A stretch of DNA of 64,000 nucleotides from Xaviernesmea oryzae (lineage in GTDB: Bacteria > Pseudomonadota > Alphaproteobacteria > Rhizobiales > Rhizobiaceae), in assembly GCF_900109605.1 (NCBI RefSeq), contig NZ_FOAM01000003.1:124001-188000 (forward strand), read 5' to 3'. The notes under the pieces were generated by a model, which did no database searches, was not told the origin of the DNA, and saw only the letters and a program-made list of their open reading frames with translations. Shown in pieces: positions 29,416 to 39,436 of this stretch. Every line of letters starts with the position of its first letter. The first letter of the stretch is position 1. The position numbers were made by a program, and so were the translations under genes.

Positions 29416-30294
29416 TCATTGAGTGGAATTGATCGTGGAACGTTCGCCCCTGTCGCGCTGCTTCATCGGCCAAGTCTCGCCGCGGCGGGAAATGACCGTC
29501 ACGGCATCGCCCATCGAGACGATCCCAGTGCCGCGCGGCACCAGATTCCAGCCGAACAGAACGCCGCGCACACGCGGATCGCCCGACATCCGTTTGACCG
29601 CCAAGCCCTGGATCGGGTTTCCGCCGGTTCGTTCGCCCGTCGTCTGGTCCTGCGTCGTCATGATGCAGCGCTCGCAGGGCTTGACCAGGTCGAACCGAAT
29701 GCCGCCGATCTCGATCGCCTCCCAGGCATCCTCGTCCCATGGCACATCGCATTCCACCACCAGATTGGGCCGGAAACGGTCCATTCCCACAGCTTCCTGG
29801 CGCTGGAACGCCATGGTGGTGTTGAGATCGTCGAGCGAAGCGGTTGTGGTCAGCAGCAGGGGATAGCCATCCGCGAAGCTGACCGGAACAGGCTCGCCGG
29901 CCCAGGCAGCACCGACCCGACGCTCCGCCTGCGCGTCCTGAAATGCCAGGCGCAGCGTCTGGCCGAACCAGCGCGACAGTGCCGCATTGGTTTCGGCATC
30001 GGCCAGTGCTGCATCGATCAGGCTGGTCCAGATCTTGACCTGTGCGCGCTGGGCTGGATCGAGGCGAACATGAATATGCTCACCGCCTTTTTCCAGATGC
30101 AGCCCGTCCTCGGTCATCGTGGCGTTGACCTGCGCCAAGGCTTGAAGATCACGCTGGCTTACCAGATGTCCGGCGCTGTCGATCACCATGAAGCGACGAT
30201 CATGCAACAACCCGGCCGGCTCGACATGAGCTTGGCTGGTTGCAAACGCCCGCGCGCTTTTCAGCGGATAGACGAACAAGCCGGAGACATGCAT
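29416..30294 (-). CDS. MOSC domain protein (YcbX-like)
   Basis: 292 residues: an N-terminal beta-barrel domain (VSGLFVYPLKSARAF, DRRFMVID) followed by a C-terminal MOSC domain with the conserved cysteine in VKPCERCIMTTQDQTTGER. MOSC proteins bind molybdenum cofactor through that cysteine; YcbX-type enzymes reduce N-hydroxylated bases and related compounds with an electron partner. ATG 30294 has AAGGGG upstream. Co-directional with the MFS gene, 75 bases apart. Confidence 0.88.
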   Translation of the reverse strand: MHVSGLFVYPLKSARAFATSQAHVEPAGLLHDRRFMVIDSAGHLVSQRDLQALAQVNATMTEDGLHLEKGGEHIHVRLDPAQRAQVKIWTSLIDAALADAETNAALSRWFGQTLRLAFQDAQAERRVGAAWAGEPVPVSFADGYPLLLTTTASLDDLNTTMAFQRQEAVGMDRFRPNLVVECDVPWDEDAWEAIEIGGIRFDLVKPCERCIMTTQDQTTGERTGGNPIQGLAVKRMSGDPRVRGVLFGWNLVPRGTGIVSMGDAVTVISRRGETWPMKQRDRGERSTINSTQ

Positions 30295-30494
30295 GCGCGA
30301 CCCCTTCAAGAACGAGAACAAGCCCAGAGCGACAACCTTGAATTAAGTGGGCCTTAATAAGCCGATCGTTACCATTGTCAATCAGGGACGATTCGCCTGC
30401 GCCTGGCGATCCCCAAAATCAGGGATCTGCGATATCCGCCTCGGCTCTGTTGACCTTTTCCGCCAAGCAACATCGTCACGGAAACCTGCCGGCT

Positions 30495-31247
30495 TCACGC
30501 GATCTCCACCGGCTCTGGGAACCCGCGATCGATGAAGGTGGTTCCCTGAATTTCGGCAAGCAGCCCGTCCCGAAAGCGTCGCAGCGCCTCCGTCCGCGCC
30601 GTTGCGATCATGCGCCCTGAAGCCGTCTGAAACGTGTCCGCCAGGCGCAGGAGCTTGGTTTCGAAATGATCGAGCGCGAAGGCTTTGTCATCGAGCGGCC
30701 GGTGCTCAGCCAGGGGATCGAGCGTGTCGAACAGGGCGCTGCCCATGCGGCCGGCGATGGAGAAGCAACGGGCGACGCCGACCAGGCCGATTGCATCGAG
30801 ACGGTCGGCATCCTGCAGAATGGCCGCCTCCAGGCTTTCCACCGGCACGCGCGCCGAATAGCTGTGCGCATGCACGGCATGGGCGACGGCCTGCGCATCC
30901 TCCGCCGACCAGCCATCCGCCGTAAGAAGCTCGTGCGCCTTGTCGGCGGCAAGCTTCGAGGCTTGGCCGCGCAGGGGCGAGTTCTTTTCCACCGCCACGC
31001 AATCGTGCAGCAGCACGGCGGCGGCGAGGATCGGCAGGCGCCCGCCCTCTTGCGCCTGGATTGTCAAGGCATTGCGCCAGACCCGGAGAATATGCCCGGT
31101 ATCATGCGCCCCGTCATTGCCCGACGGGACCGAGAACGGCAGAAGCCGTGCCGCCAGATTCTCGAAAGGCGCGAAGTGTCCAGCCAGGCCATCCCGGTCG
31201 GACGGCTTCGGCTCAAGGCTGTGAAGGGCGCTCTGGATCAGTGTCAT
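30495..31247 (-). CDS. HD-domain protein
   Basis: 250 residues. HD-domain metal ligands: GAHDTGHILRVWRNA (His), VLLHDCVAV (HD pair) and the LQDADRLDAIGLVGVARCF motif (Asp), the arrangement of the YedJ-like subfamily of phosphohydrolases. Substrate is not known. The start overlaps the end of the DUF2339 gene by 35 bases, so the two are likely translated from one message. Confidence 0.83.
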   Translation of the reverse strand: MTLIQSALHSLEPKPSDRDGLAGHFAPFENLAARLLPFSVPSGNDGAHDTGHILRVWRNALTIQAQEGGRLPILAAAVLLHDCVAVEKNSPLRGQASKLAADKAHELLTADGWSAEDAQAVAHAVHAHSYSARVPVESLEAAILQDADRLDAIGLVGVARCFSIAGRMGSALFDTLDPLAEHRPLDDKAFALDHFETKLLRLADTFQTASGRMIATARTEALRRFRDGLLAEIQGTTFIDRGFPEPVEIA

Positions 31248-34101
31248 CGGCGGACTCAGGTTCCGGTCGGTTTTCGGATGGCGCGGAGGTGGCAGAGCGC
31301 AAGGCCTCCGGCAAGGCCGGCAGCGCCACGCCGCTCAGGATTTTCTGGTAGAAGAGTCCGATGCCGATCAGCACCGCACCAAGGCCGATGAAGGACAGGG
31401 CCCGCAGCACGCCTTCCAGATTGGACATATCGACCAGAAAGACCTTGAGCACGGCGATCAGCACCAGCGCCGCCGAGGCAAGGCGGAGGGCGGCAGCGTG
31501 GCGCCGCGCGCCGGCAATCAGCAGGATGACGCCCAACGCCAGCCAGACGGCGGAATAGGCATAGGTTTCCGCCGGCATGAAGCCTTTCCAGTCGGCAATC
31601 CCCTCACCATGCCAGGCGCGGCGCACGCATAGAGTCGCCCACGCAAAGATCATGACGCCTGAGGCAATGCCGATCAGCGTCACATAGGCCTTCGGACGGC
31701 GCTTGGCCGACAGCACGGCCAGCCCAGCAAAGGCAAGACCTGGGAGGAGATAGCCAAGACCCAGGAGATCGAGGATCGGCAGGGGGCCGAGCGGCTCTCC
31801 CGTCCAGTAGGGATTAAGCGCCAGAAGATGGACGGCCAGCACCAATCCGACAGACATGACCGAGAGCGCCATGCTGCCATAGCGGAAGAAGCGGCTCGGG
31901 CTTCGCCCGTCGAGTCCCGTCAAAATTCCGGCCGCGCCGATCATCAACAGCGTGTAGATCGCCTGCTCGCCGAGCGAGGGGGCAGAGGCGTCGATAACGC
32001 CGCCATGCAGGCCATGGCGCACCAACATGCCCAGCGTCAGCAGCGCAAACAGGCAGCCAAGCGCCTGCAGCAGCTCACGCGGGCGCGCGGATGGCCAGGC
32101 GCGCAGGTGCCACGCCGCCAAAATCATCGCAAGCGCCGGCAGGCCATAGCCCGGCAGCAGCGCGTTGAACACCGGCATGCGACCGAGTGCCTCCGGCGGA
32201 ACGACCGTCGGCTCATAGGCAAAGCGCAGCAGCAGGATGGCAGCAGCCAGCACGCTGATCCACGGCAGCGCCGGGAAGGCACGCCAACGTGTCGCTAAAC
32301 TGAAGCCGAGGCCAGCCGCCGCGATGACGACCACGGCGGCAAGTCCGCTACCGGTCGCCTGCCCGGCCACGGCCACAAGACCCATGGCGCCCGCCATCAG
32401 CCAGCCGCGCGCGACGTCTGCCCGAGGAGATTGAGGCCCCGGCCAACGCGCGCTCGCTTCGGTGAGAACAAGCAGCAGCAAGGCCAGACCAAGCGACAAG
32501 GCCAGATGGCCGAAATCATGCCCGAACGTGCCGACCATCAGGAAGGAGACCAGAACGAGCCCGACCGGAGACAGGCCTGCGACGGCGGCTGACAGAGCAC
32601 CTGTCGGATGCAGGCCCTGGGCCTGGTCGGCAGCAAGCCTGCGCTTCAGGCCCGGCCATCCGAGCAGAATCAGCAGGACCGAAAGACCGCCGGCAAAGGC
32701 GGTGACGGACCAGTTGGGTGGCAGGGCACCCAGCGTCGCCGTGGAGGGCGTGAGCAGATCGGCAAAGAGATAGACCGTGCCGATGGCGCCAAAGCCCGTG
32801 GCGAGAGCCGGGTAGACCATGCCGCGTCGCAATGCCGCCAGCAAGGCAAGCCCTGTCAGCACGGCGCTCGCCTGCAGGATGCCATCGAGAGGGCGATCGA
32901 GCGACAGCGTCGCCAACGCCAGAACCGACAGGAAGACCGCGAGCGACAGCGTCAGCGTGATGCCGAAGAACGGCACGGCGACCCGAGACCAGACACGACG
33001 CAGGAAGCCAAGGCGCCTCGGCGGAGCGGTAACGGGCGTAGCGTCGGCCTCGTCAGCCGCCTCGTCTCTTATGACAGGCACCGTCTCGCGGCCAAGCGCG
33101 CCGGCCGGCCAGATCAAGCCGGTGCCGGCGATCATCACCAGAAGCACGGTGACGATGGGCAGCTCGTCGGTCATTTCCGAGCCCAGCAGCGCCAGCAGGA
33201 TCCAGGCGAGCACGCCGAGATTGGCAAGCGCGGGAACGGTGCGCCAAGCCTTCAGCCGCGCTGCAAGCGCTGTGCCGGCCCAGGCGATCGCGAGGAAGAT
33301 AAACAGCGCCCAGAAATTCGGATCGTCAGACGAGATCAGCGCCGGCGTGATCAGCGAGCCGGCAAGCCCGAGGCCGGCCAACGCCTGGCCATAACGCAGC
33401 GACAGCGCAACGACACCAAGCGAAACCACCGAGAGCAGGATGTAGGCCAGAGCAGGGCCGATGAAGCCGTACAGCGCATGGGCGGCATAAAGCGCGCCAA
33501 ACAGGGTGGCGGCGCCAGCTGCCGTCAACACACCGGGAATCAGGGCGTTGGAAAAACGAGCCGATAGCGCCGGCATGGCCCGGCGGCGGATGATTTCGCC
33601 CGCGCCGATCAGGCCGAGACCGAAGACGAGCGCCAGCGCGATGCGGATGCCCGGCCCGACCAGCCCGGCCTCGATGGAGTAGCGAACGAGGAAAACACCG
33701 CCGAGCGCGAGCGCCAGGCCGCCGGTCCACACGGCCCAGCGTGCGCCGAGCCGGCTTTCCAGGCTTTCCAGTCGCGGTGGCGGGGCGGCATCGACAGGCC
33801 TGGTGTTTGGAGAGGCGGGTTCCTCCCGAGCCACCATCACAGGTTCTCCGCGCGCCGCCCGCTCCACCGCCTCGCCGGTTTCGGCCGGTGCGCGCGGCCA
33901 GATCTCCGCCACCGGCGTTTCCGCCTGCGCCAGTGCCGGCTGAGAGACTTCGCTTTCCGCTGCTGCGGGGCCCGCTGCGCGCAAGGCGGCGATCTCGGCC
34001 CGCAGCGCTTTCACGTCGCTATCAAGGCGCGCCTCGGTGCGCCGCGCGCGCGCGAAAGCCAGCACGGCCAGAAGGAAGGCGCCGAGCATCAAAAGGTCCA
34101 T
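31213..34101 (-). CDS. DUF2339 large multi-pass membrane protein
   Basis: 962 residues, with an N-terminal coiled-coil-like segment (about 20-45), an acidic/Pro-rich linker (50-110) and then about 25 to 28 transmembrane segments. This is the size and layout of the DUF2339 family. It must reside in the inner membrane; function is not established, although envelope or polysaccharide roles have been suggested. Its ATG overlaps the recO stop by one base (TGATG) and its end overlaps the HD gene start, so it sits inside an operon. Confidence 0.87.
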   Translation of the reverse strand: MDLLMLGAFLLAVLAFARARRTEARLDSDVKALRAEIAALRAAGPAAAESEVSQPALAQAETPVAEIWPRAPAETGEAVERAARGEPVMVAREEPASPNTRPVDAAPPPRLESLESRLGARWAVWTGGLALALGGVFLVRYSIEAGLVGPGIRIALALVFGLGLIGAGEIIRRRAMPALSARFSNALIPGVLTAAGAATLFGALYAAHALYGFIGPALAYILLSVVSLGVVALSLRYGQALAGLGLAGSLITPALISSDDPNFWALFIFLAIAWAGTALAARLKAWRTVPALANLGVLAWILLALLGSEMTDELPIVTVLLVMIAGTGLIWPAGALGRETVPVIRDEAADEADATPVTAPPRRLGFLRRVWSRVAVPFFGITLTLSLAVFLSVLALATLSLDRPLDGILQASAVLTGLALLAALRRGMVYPALATGFGAIGTVYLFADLLTPSTATLGALPPNWSVTAFAGGLSVLLILLGWPGLKRRLAADQAQGLHPTGALSAAVAGLSPVGLVLVSFLMVGTFGHDFGHLALSLGLALLLLVLTEASARWPGPQSPRADVARGWLMAGAMGLVAVAGQATGSGLAAVVVIAAAGLGFSLATRWRAFPALPWISVLAAAILLLRFAYEPTVVPPEALGRMPVFNALLPGYGLPALAMILAAWHLRAWPSARPRELLQALGCLFALLTLGMLVRHGLHGGVIDASAPSLGEQAIYTLLMIGAAGILTGLDGRSPSRFFRYGSMALSVMSVGLVLAVHLLALNPYWTGEPLGPLPILDLLGLGYLLPGLAFAGLAVLSAKRRPKAYVTLIGIASGVMIFAWATLCVRRAWHGEGIADWKGFMPAETYAYSAVWLALGVILLIAGARRHAAALRLASAALVLIAVLKVFLVDMSNLEGVLRALSFIGLGAVLIGIGLFYQKILSGVALPALPEALRSATSAPSENRPEPESADDTDPERPSQP

Positions 34102-35066
34102 CAGCGGGGCTCCGGGTCGTTGATATCAAGGCCAGCGCCGTCAGACGCGGCAGGAGAGTGAGACATACGCGGGTCTGGCGGGCAAGAAGCGGCGGTTGCC
34201 GCATCTGCCGGCTCCGACGAGCGGCTAGTGGCCGTCTCGCGCAGAAGAGGAGGCTGACGCAGCCGTGCGTCGGCCAGACCATCCTTCTGCGCCGATGACG
34301 ACAATGCGGATGCGGGACGCTCCGGCAAGGCCGTCTCCCCCGTTTTCAGACGCTTCAGAGCCGCCTGCACGAAGCCGTCGCGCGCAGCTGAGGCTTCCAG
34401 GCCGCGTGGTTCGTAGACGTGGCGGTGAAGGAAATAGCCGGTCATGCGGAATGCTTCGGCCAGTGCAGAAAAATCGGCACCGCCCCCGGTCCTGGTTAGG
34501 AAGGGTGGCAAGGCGAAAAGCTTGTCGGCATAAGGTTCACCGGCGCTGCGCGACACCGCGCGACCGGTCTTGGGCGAGACATAGGCAAGATCGTCATTGC
34601 CGCCCGTCGCGGCGCACTGGCTCAGGTCCAAGCCGAAGCCGAGATCATTGAGCACGGCGATCTCGAAGCGGATGAAAAGCTCGCCTGCCTCGGCCGGGTC
34701 TTCCATATGGTCGAGAATCACATCCAGCGCCTCGAAGAGATGCGGATGCGGATCCCGCTCCGGCAGAAGCCTGAGCAGCACGGCTAGCGCCTGCACCCCA
34801 TAGACCGAGGTGGCGGCCTCCATCAGCTTCGCGGCGCGCAGTCTGATCGGCTCGATGCGAAACTCGCCCAGATGCTCGTCAAGGCGCGCACGCCAGGTAA
34901 GCTCGACCAGATTGCCGGGCTGCAGCACCGGCTGCATCGCACGTGAGCGCCCGCCCCTGACGATGCCGAGATGGCGGCCATGGGCCCGGCTCATGACCTC
35001 GGCGACGACGGAGGCTTCGCCCAGGCGCTTGATGCCGAGCACCACGGCTTGATCGGTCCATTGCAT
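34101..35066 (-). CDS. recO: DNA repair protein RecO with C-terminal extension
   Basis: 321 residues against about 240-260 in most relatives. The N-terminal OB-fold begins [21 protein letters not shown], followed by [13 protein letters not shown]; the middle helical region is [27 protein letters not shown]. Rhizobial RecO normally ends near [13 protein letters not shown] (about residue 243); here a further roughly 75 residues rich in Ser/Ala/Pro follow. RecO works with RecF and RecR to load RecA at gaps. The tail may be disordered or an artefact of stop-codon loss. Confidence 0.9.
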   Translation of the reverse strand: MQWTDQAVVLGIKRLGEASVVAEVMSRAHGRHLGIVRGGRSRAMQPVLQPGNLVELTWRARLDEHLGEFRIEPIRLRAAKLMEAATSVYGVQALAVLLRLLPERDPHPHLFEALDVILDHMEDPAEAGELFIRFEIAVLNDLGFGLDLSQCAATGGNDDLAYVSPKTGRAVSRSAGEPYADKLFALPPFLTRTGGGADFSALAEAFRMTGYFLHRHVYEPRGLEASAARDGFVQAALKRLKTGETALPERPASALSSSAQKDGLADARLRQPPLLRETATSRSSEPADAATAASCPPDPRMSHSPAASDGAGLDINDPEPR

Positions 35067-35160
35067 GACAGGGTTCTACAAGGCGCGCGCCTTGCGGACA
35101 AGCGTGCGGGCGGCCAACGCGCACCCTCCCCCATCTCATCGCCCTCTCTACTTTCGTTCG

Positions 35161-36417
35161 TCAGAAGACGATCGGCTCGAGCGGCGGCCGGTTGGCGTCG
35201 AACACCTTCAGTACAGCCTCGCGTTCGGCAAGATAGTCGCGATGGAACGGCACGGAGGCGAGCTGGCGCGAAAGCTGGAGCTGGAAGATGAAATGTCCGT
35301 CATGGGTGAAGGCCGTCTCCGATCCCGCCAGATAAAATTCCCACATGCGGAAGAAGCGCTCATCATAGAGCCGAACAACCTCGTCGCGCCGCGCGAGGAA
35401 GCGCTGGCGCCAGGCCCGCAGCGTATGGGCGTAGTGCATCGGCAGGATCTCGATGTCGCGCACGAAGAAACCGGCACGCTCCACAGCCGGCAGCACCTCC
35501 GACAGCGCCGGAATATAGCCGCCGGGGAAGATATATTTCTCGATCCAGGGATTGGTGGCCCAAGGCTTGACCACCTGCCCGATCGAATGCAGCACCATGA
35601 CGCCATCCGGGCGCAGCAGGTCATGCATCTTTCTGAAGAACCCCGGATAGTTGCCGATCCCGACATGCTCGAACATGCCGACGGAGACGATCCGGTCGAA
35701 TGGCCGCGCCGTCATCGTGCGATAATCCTGCAGCTCGAAACGCACGTGGTCCACCAGGCCACGCGCCTGCACCCGCGCGCGCGAGACCTTCAGCTGTTCC
35801 TCGCTCAGCGTGATTCCGGTGACGTCAACGCCGGAGCTTTCAGCCAGCGTCATCGCCATGCCACCCCAGCCGGAGCCAACCTCCAGCACACGTTGGCCGG
35901 GCTCCAGAAGCAGCTTGGCGGCGATATGGCGCTTCTTGGCGCGCTGCGCTTCGTCGAGGTCGAGACCATCGGGATGGAAATAGGCGCAGGAATATTGCCA
36001 GTCCTCGTCGAGAAACAGGCTGAACAGCTGGCCGCTCAGATCATAGTGGTGGGCCACATTGTGCCTGTTACGATTGACCGGCATGCGCGAGCGCAGCTGT
36101 TGGCGGGCGACATGGTAGAGCGCCATGCCGATATTCTGCCAGTTGGCGCCGCGTTCCAGGCCGTTGTCCTTGGCAAGCGCCAGAAAGTCATAGAGGTCGC
36201 CCTGTTCCAGGATCACGCGGCCATCCATGTACATTTCGCCAAAGGCGAGCCCGGGATCGCGGCCGATGGCGGCTTCTGCCGCGCTGTCCATAATGCGCAG
36301 GATTATGGGTGGACCGGCGCCATCGCCTAGGGTTTCCGTTTCGCCCGACGGATAGGTGACGGTCAGATTGCCTTTGTGAACGAGCCTGCGAAGCGAGGCA
36401 CGGAGCGCGGAAACCAT
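35161..36417 (-). CDS. cfa: Cyclopropane-fatty-acyl-phospholipid synthase family protein
   Basis: 418 residues. SAM-binding motif LEVGSGWGGMAMTLAE, then VTGITLSEEQL, and the CFA active-site region SVGMFEHVGIGNYPGFF and IFPGGYIPALSE. It transfers a methylene group from S-adenosylmethionine to unsaturated acyl chains of membrane phospholipids. GGAGG lies 6 bases before ATG 36417; an open frame further upstream is not family-like. It sits between era and recO, which are usually closer together in related genomes. Confidence 0.92.
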   Translation of the reverse strand: MVSALRASLRRLVHKGNLTVTYPSGETETLGDGAGPPIILRIMDSAAEAAIGRDPGLAFGEMYMDGRVILEQGDLYDFLALAKDNGLERGANWQNIGMALYHVARQQLRSRMPVNRNRHNVAHHYDLSGQLFSLFLDEDWQYSCAYFHPDGLDLDEAQRAKKRHIAAKLLLEPGQRVLEVGSGWGGMAMTLAESSGVDVTGITLSEEQLKVSRARVQARGLVDHVRFELQDYRTMTARPFDRIVSVGMFEHVGIGNYPGFFRKMHDLLRPDGVMVLHSIGQVVKPWATNPWIEKYIFPGGYIPALSEVLPAVERAGFFVRDIEILPMHYAHTLRAWRQRFLARRDEVVRLYDERFFRMWEFYLAGSETAFTHDGHFIFQLQLSRQLASVPFHRDYLAEREAVLKVFDANRPPLEPIVF

Positions 36418-36683
36418 GCAGAACCTCCACCGATTCGGCTTTCGCCGCCGACGAGAGGCCGCGGCGAGAGCACGAGGCATGATGACAGGGTCACGCTCGG
36501 AGGGAGGGCGGCGTGTCTGCCAGCGAATCCTGTCTTGGCAGGATCCGCGGTCACGGGGACAACCGGCGAGCGCGTTTGCGCGTCACGCAGCCGTGAGCGC
36601 CCCGGGACTGTAGCGCCATCGATGGCAATCGCAAGCGCCCTTTGTGAGAGGGCCAGATTTCGCCACCGCCCGTAAACTATTGC

Positions 36684-37649
36684 TTACGTTGATCTTTGCC
36701 AGATTCCCTGTCCCCGGAGATGGTCACGTGCGTGCGCTGCCGCGAGATCCTGGATCGGCCCTGCCGGCACGATGCGTGTCGGATTCAAATGGGCGATGGA
36801 GTAATAGCCGCGCTTGATGTGATCGACGCGCACTGTCTCGGCGATGCCGGGCCATTGATAGATCTCACGCAGATAGGCCTGGAGATTGGCGTAGTCCGAG
36901 AGACGGCGCAGGTTACACTTGAAGGCACCGTGATAAGCGGCATCGAACCGGATCAGCGTGACGAAAAGACGGATATCGGCCTCGGTAAAATAAACGCCGG
37001 CGAGATAGCGATGATCCGCCAGATGCGCTTCCAGCCGGTCGAGCGTCGCGAAGACCGCCGCAACCGCCTCTTCATAAGCGGCTTGGCTCTTGGCGAAGCC
37101 GGCGCGGTAGACGCCGTTGTTGAGGCTGTCATAGATCAGCGCGTTCCAGCGGTCGATCTCGCCGCGCATGGGTTCGGGATAGAAATCCTGCCGGTCCCCG
37201 GTCAGACCGTCGAATGCCTGATTGAGGATGCGCAGAATGTCGGCCGACTCGTTGTTGACGATCCGCCCGAGCTGACGGTCCCAGAGAACGGGGACGGAGA
37301 CCTTGCCGGTATAATGCGGATCGGATCCGGTGTAGAGTTCGTGCTGGAAGCGAACGGGCGCAATCCGGTCCCCGGCGTCTATGGGCGGCGAAAAGCGCCA
37401 GCCATCTTCGCCCAGTTCCGGCTCGGCGATCGCCACGGGCAAAAGCAGGTCCAGACCTTTAAGCTTGCGCATCATCAGCGTGCGCGAGGCCCAGGGGCAG
37501 ATATAGGCGACGAAGAGCTGATAGCGGCCCGGCTCGGCCGCGATGGTCTGATCGCGAAATCGCGTTGGCTCCCGATGAAAGGCGCCGTTCTTCATCTCGC
37601 TGGCGGCGACATCGTCCTTGACCCATTGGCCGTCGACAAGCTGCGGCAT
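36684..37649 (-). CDS. yqjG: Glutathionyl-hydroquinone reductase-like glutathione transferase
   Basis: 321 residues. The xi-class GST signature ICPWASRTLMMRKLKGL holds the catalytic Cys51; later motifs SVPVLWDRQLGRIVNNESADILRIL and the C-terminal helical domain (LAGVYFTEADIRLFVTLIRFD) match the YqjG/ECM4 family. These enzymes reduce glutathionyl-hydroquinones with glutathione. ATG 37649 has GGAGAGGG upstream. Lies 128 bases after era on the same strand. Confidence 0.88.
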   Translation of the reverse strand: MPQLVDGQWVKDDVAASEMKNGAFHREPTRFRDQTIAAEPGRYQLFVAYICPWASRTLMMRKLKGLDLLLPVAIAEPELGEDGWRFSPPIDAGDRIAPVRFQHELYTGSDPHYTGKVSVPVLWDRQLGRIVNNESADILRILNQAFDGLTGDRQDFYPEPMRGEIDRWNALIYDSLNNGVYRAGFAKSQAAYEEAVAAVFATLDRLEAHLADHRYLAGVYFTEADIRLFVTLIRFDAAYHGAFKCNLRRLSDYANLQAYLREIYQWPGIAETVRVDHIKRGYYSIAHLNPTRIVPAGPIQDLAAAHARDHLRGQGIWQRST

Positions 37650-37777
37650 GCGCCCTCTCCTTCCATCCTGTTGCCGGCAACAGGTGGCAGGCGCGTGCAA
37701 GGACGGCAAGATGGCGATGCGGCAACGCACTGTGCACCGGATCGGCGACGATGCATTGCCTTGCCCCGCGTCCTTCT

Positions 37778-38716
37778 TCAGCCCTTGGGGAAGTCCAGCC
37801 CCATTTCACGGAAGCGAGCGGGATCGTCGCCCCAGTTCTCGCGCACCTTGACGAACAGGAAGAGATGCACCGGCTGTTCGAGGATTTCGGAAATTTCCTT
37901 GCGCGCGGCCGTGGAGATCGCCTTGATCGCCTCACCCTGCTTGCCAAGCGCGATCTTCTTCTGGCTCTCGCGCTCGACATAGATCACCTGCTCGATGCGC
38001 ACCGAACCGTCCTTGCGCTCTTCCCATTTCTCGGTTTCGACATGGGAGGCATAGGGCAGTTCCTGGTGCAGGCGCAGGAACAGCTTCTCGCGGGTGATTT
38101 CGGCGGCGAGCTGGCGCATCGGCAGATCGGAGATCTGGTCCTCGGGGTAATACCAGGGACCTTCCGGCAGGGTCGCAGCCAGATAGTCGAGAAAATCATC
38201 GCAGCCCGAACCGGTCGTGGCCGACAGCATGAAAGTCCGCTCGAAGGCAACGACCTCATTGGCACTGGCTGCCAGCTTCAGCAGGTCTTCCGGGCGAACG
38301 CGGTCGATCTTGTTGAGCACGAGGATCTTTGGCTGATGAACATCCTTCAGACCCTGCAGGATCGCGTCGGTATCGCCGCGCAGTCCGCGCTCGCTGTCCA
38401 CCAGCAGCACGACCAGATCGGCATCCTTGGCGCCGCCCCAGGCCGTCGTCACCATGGCGCGGTCCAGCCGGCGGCGCGGCTTGAAGATGCCGGGCGTGTC
38501 CATAAAGACGATCTGGGCGCGGTCGTGAATGGCGATGCCGCGCACGATCGCGCGCGTCGTCTGTACCTTGTGGCTGACGATCGTCACCTTGGCGCCGACC
38601 AGGCGGTTGACCAGCGTCGACTTGCCGGCATTGGTCGCGCCGATCAAGGCCACGAAACCGGAATGCGTCGGCCTGTCGTCCGCAGCGTCGGTGGAAGGGG
38701 AGATCTCGTCCGTCAT
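37778..38716 (-). CDS. era: GTPase Era
   Basis: 312 residues. GTPase motifs: G1 GATNAGKST, G2 VQTTR, G3 DTPGIF, G4 NKID (VLNKIDRV), then the C-terminal KH domain (VIYVERESQKKIALGKQGEAIK). Binds 16S rRNA near its 3' end during assembly of the small subunit. Its start overlaps the rnc stop by 4 bases (ATGA), as is standard in alphaproteobacteria. Confidence 0.96.
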   Translation of the reverse strand: MTDEISPSTDAADDRPTHSGFVALIGATNAGKSTLVNRLVGAKVTIVSHKVQTTRAIVRGIAIHDRAQIVFMDTPGIFKPRRRLDRAMVTTAWGGAKDADLVVLLVDSERGLRGDTDAILQGLKDVHQPKILVLNKIDRVRPEDLLKLAASANEVVAFERTFMLSATTGSGCDDFLDYLAATLPEGPWYYPEDQISDLPMRQLAAEITREKLFLRLHQELPYASHVETEKWEERKDGSVRIEQVIYVERESQKKIALGKQGEAIKAISTAARKEISEILEQPVHLFLFVKVRENWGDDPARFREMGLDFPKG

Positions 38717-39432
38717 TCTGTGTCCTTGCCCGCGCCCGTCTTCTTCCAGACGCCTTCGCGCTCGAGAATTTTCGTGGCGGCCACCTGTTCGGCCGCGCGT
38801 TTGGATCGATCGACACCGGTTTCAGGCGCAACCCCGGCGATTTCCACCGTCACCGTGAAGCGGGGATCGTGGTCCGGTCCGGAGCGGTCGTCAACGCGGT
38901 AATGCGGCGTGACCGCAAAGCGGGCATGGGCCCATTCCTGCAGCTCGGTCTTGGCGTCGCGCCGGGCGCCCTCGGCCTTCACCGCGCGATCCTCCCAATG
39001 GGCGAGCACGAAGCCGCGCGCGGCTTCCAGCCCGCCATCGAGATAGATCGCGGCGATCAGCGCCTCGACCACATCCGCCCGGATATTGAGCACGTGCTTG
39101 CCGGTGAGCTTGCGCACATCGGCACCGGTGCGGATAAACCGTTCGAGCTTCAGCCCATCGGCGATCGCCGCGCAGCTCTCGGCGCTGACCAGTTGGTTGA
39201 GCCGCACGGAGAGTTCGCCCTCATTGGCGTCGCGAAAGGTCTTGAAAAGAAGCTCGGCCACGCACAGACCCAGCACCCGGTCGCCCAGGAATTCCAGCCG
39301 CTCGTAATCGGACCCTTTGACACGCCGTGCGCTCGAATGGGTCAAGGCGCGGTCGAGCCGCGCCTTGTCTTGAAAACGATAGCCGAGCGCGGTTTCCAGC
39401 GCCGCGCGATCATCAGGCGTCAGCTGGCGCAT
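38713..39432 (-). CDS. rnc: Ribonuclease III
   Basis: 239 residues. The RNase III signature YERLEFLGDRVLGL is near residue 45 and the second metal-binding region NIRADVVEALIAAIYLDGG near 118; a double-stranded RNA-binding domain occupies about 160-235. Cleaves double-stranded RNA, including rRNA precursors. Overlaps era by 4 bases; 4 bases separate it from lepB. Confidence 0.96.
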   Translation of the reverse strand: MRQLTPDDRAALETALGYRFQDKARLDRALTHSSARRVKGSDYERLEFLGDRVLGLCVAELLFKTFRDANEGELSVRLNQLVSAESCAAIADGLKLERFIRTGADVRKLTGKHVLNIRADVVEALIAAIYLDGGLEAARGFVLAHWEDRAVKAEGARRDAKTELQEWAHARFAVTPHYRVDDRSGPDHDPRFTVTVEIAGVAPETGVDRSKRAAEQVAATKILEREGVWKKTGAGKDTE

Positions 39433-39436
39433 CGGC

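Noticed and set aside
32608-33567. Plus-strand open frame of 319 codons
   Set aside because: Antisense to the DUF2339 gene; Gln/Arg-rich, which is the typical mirror of a Leu/Ala-rich membrane protein.
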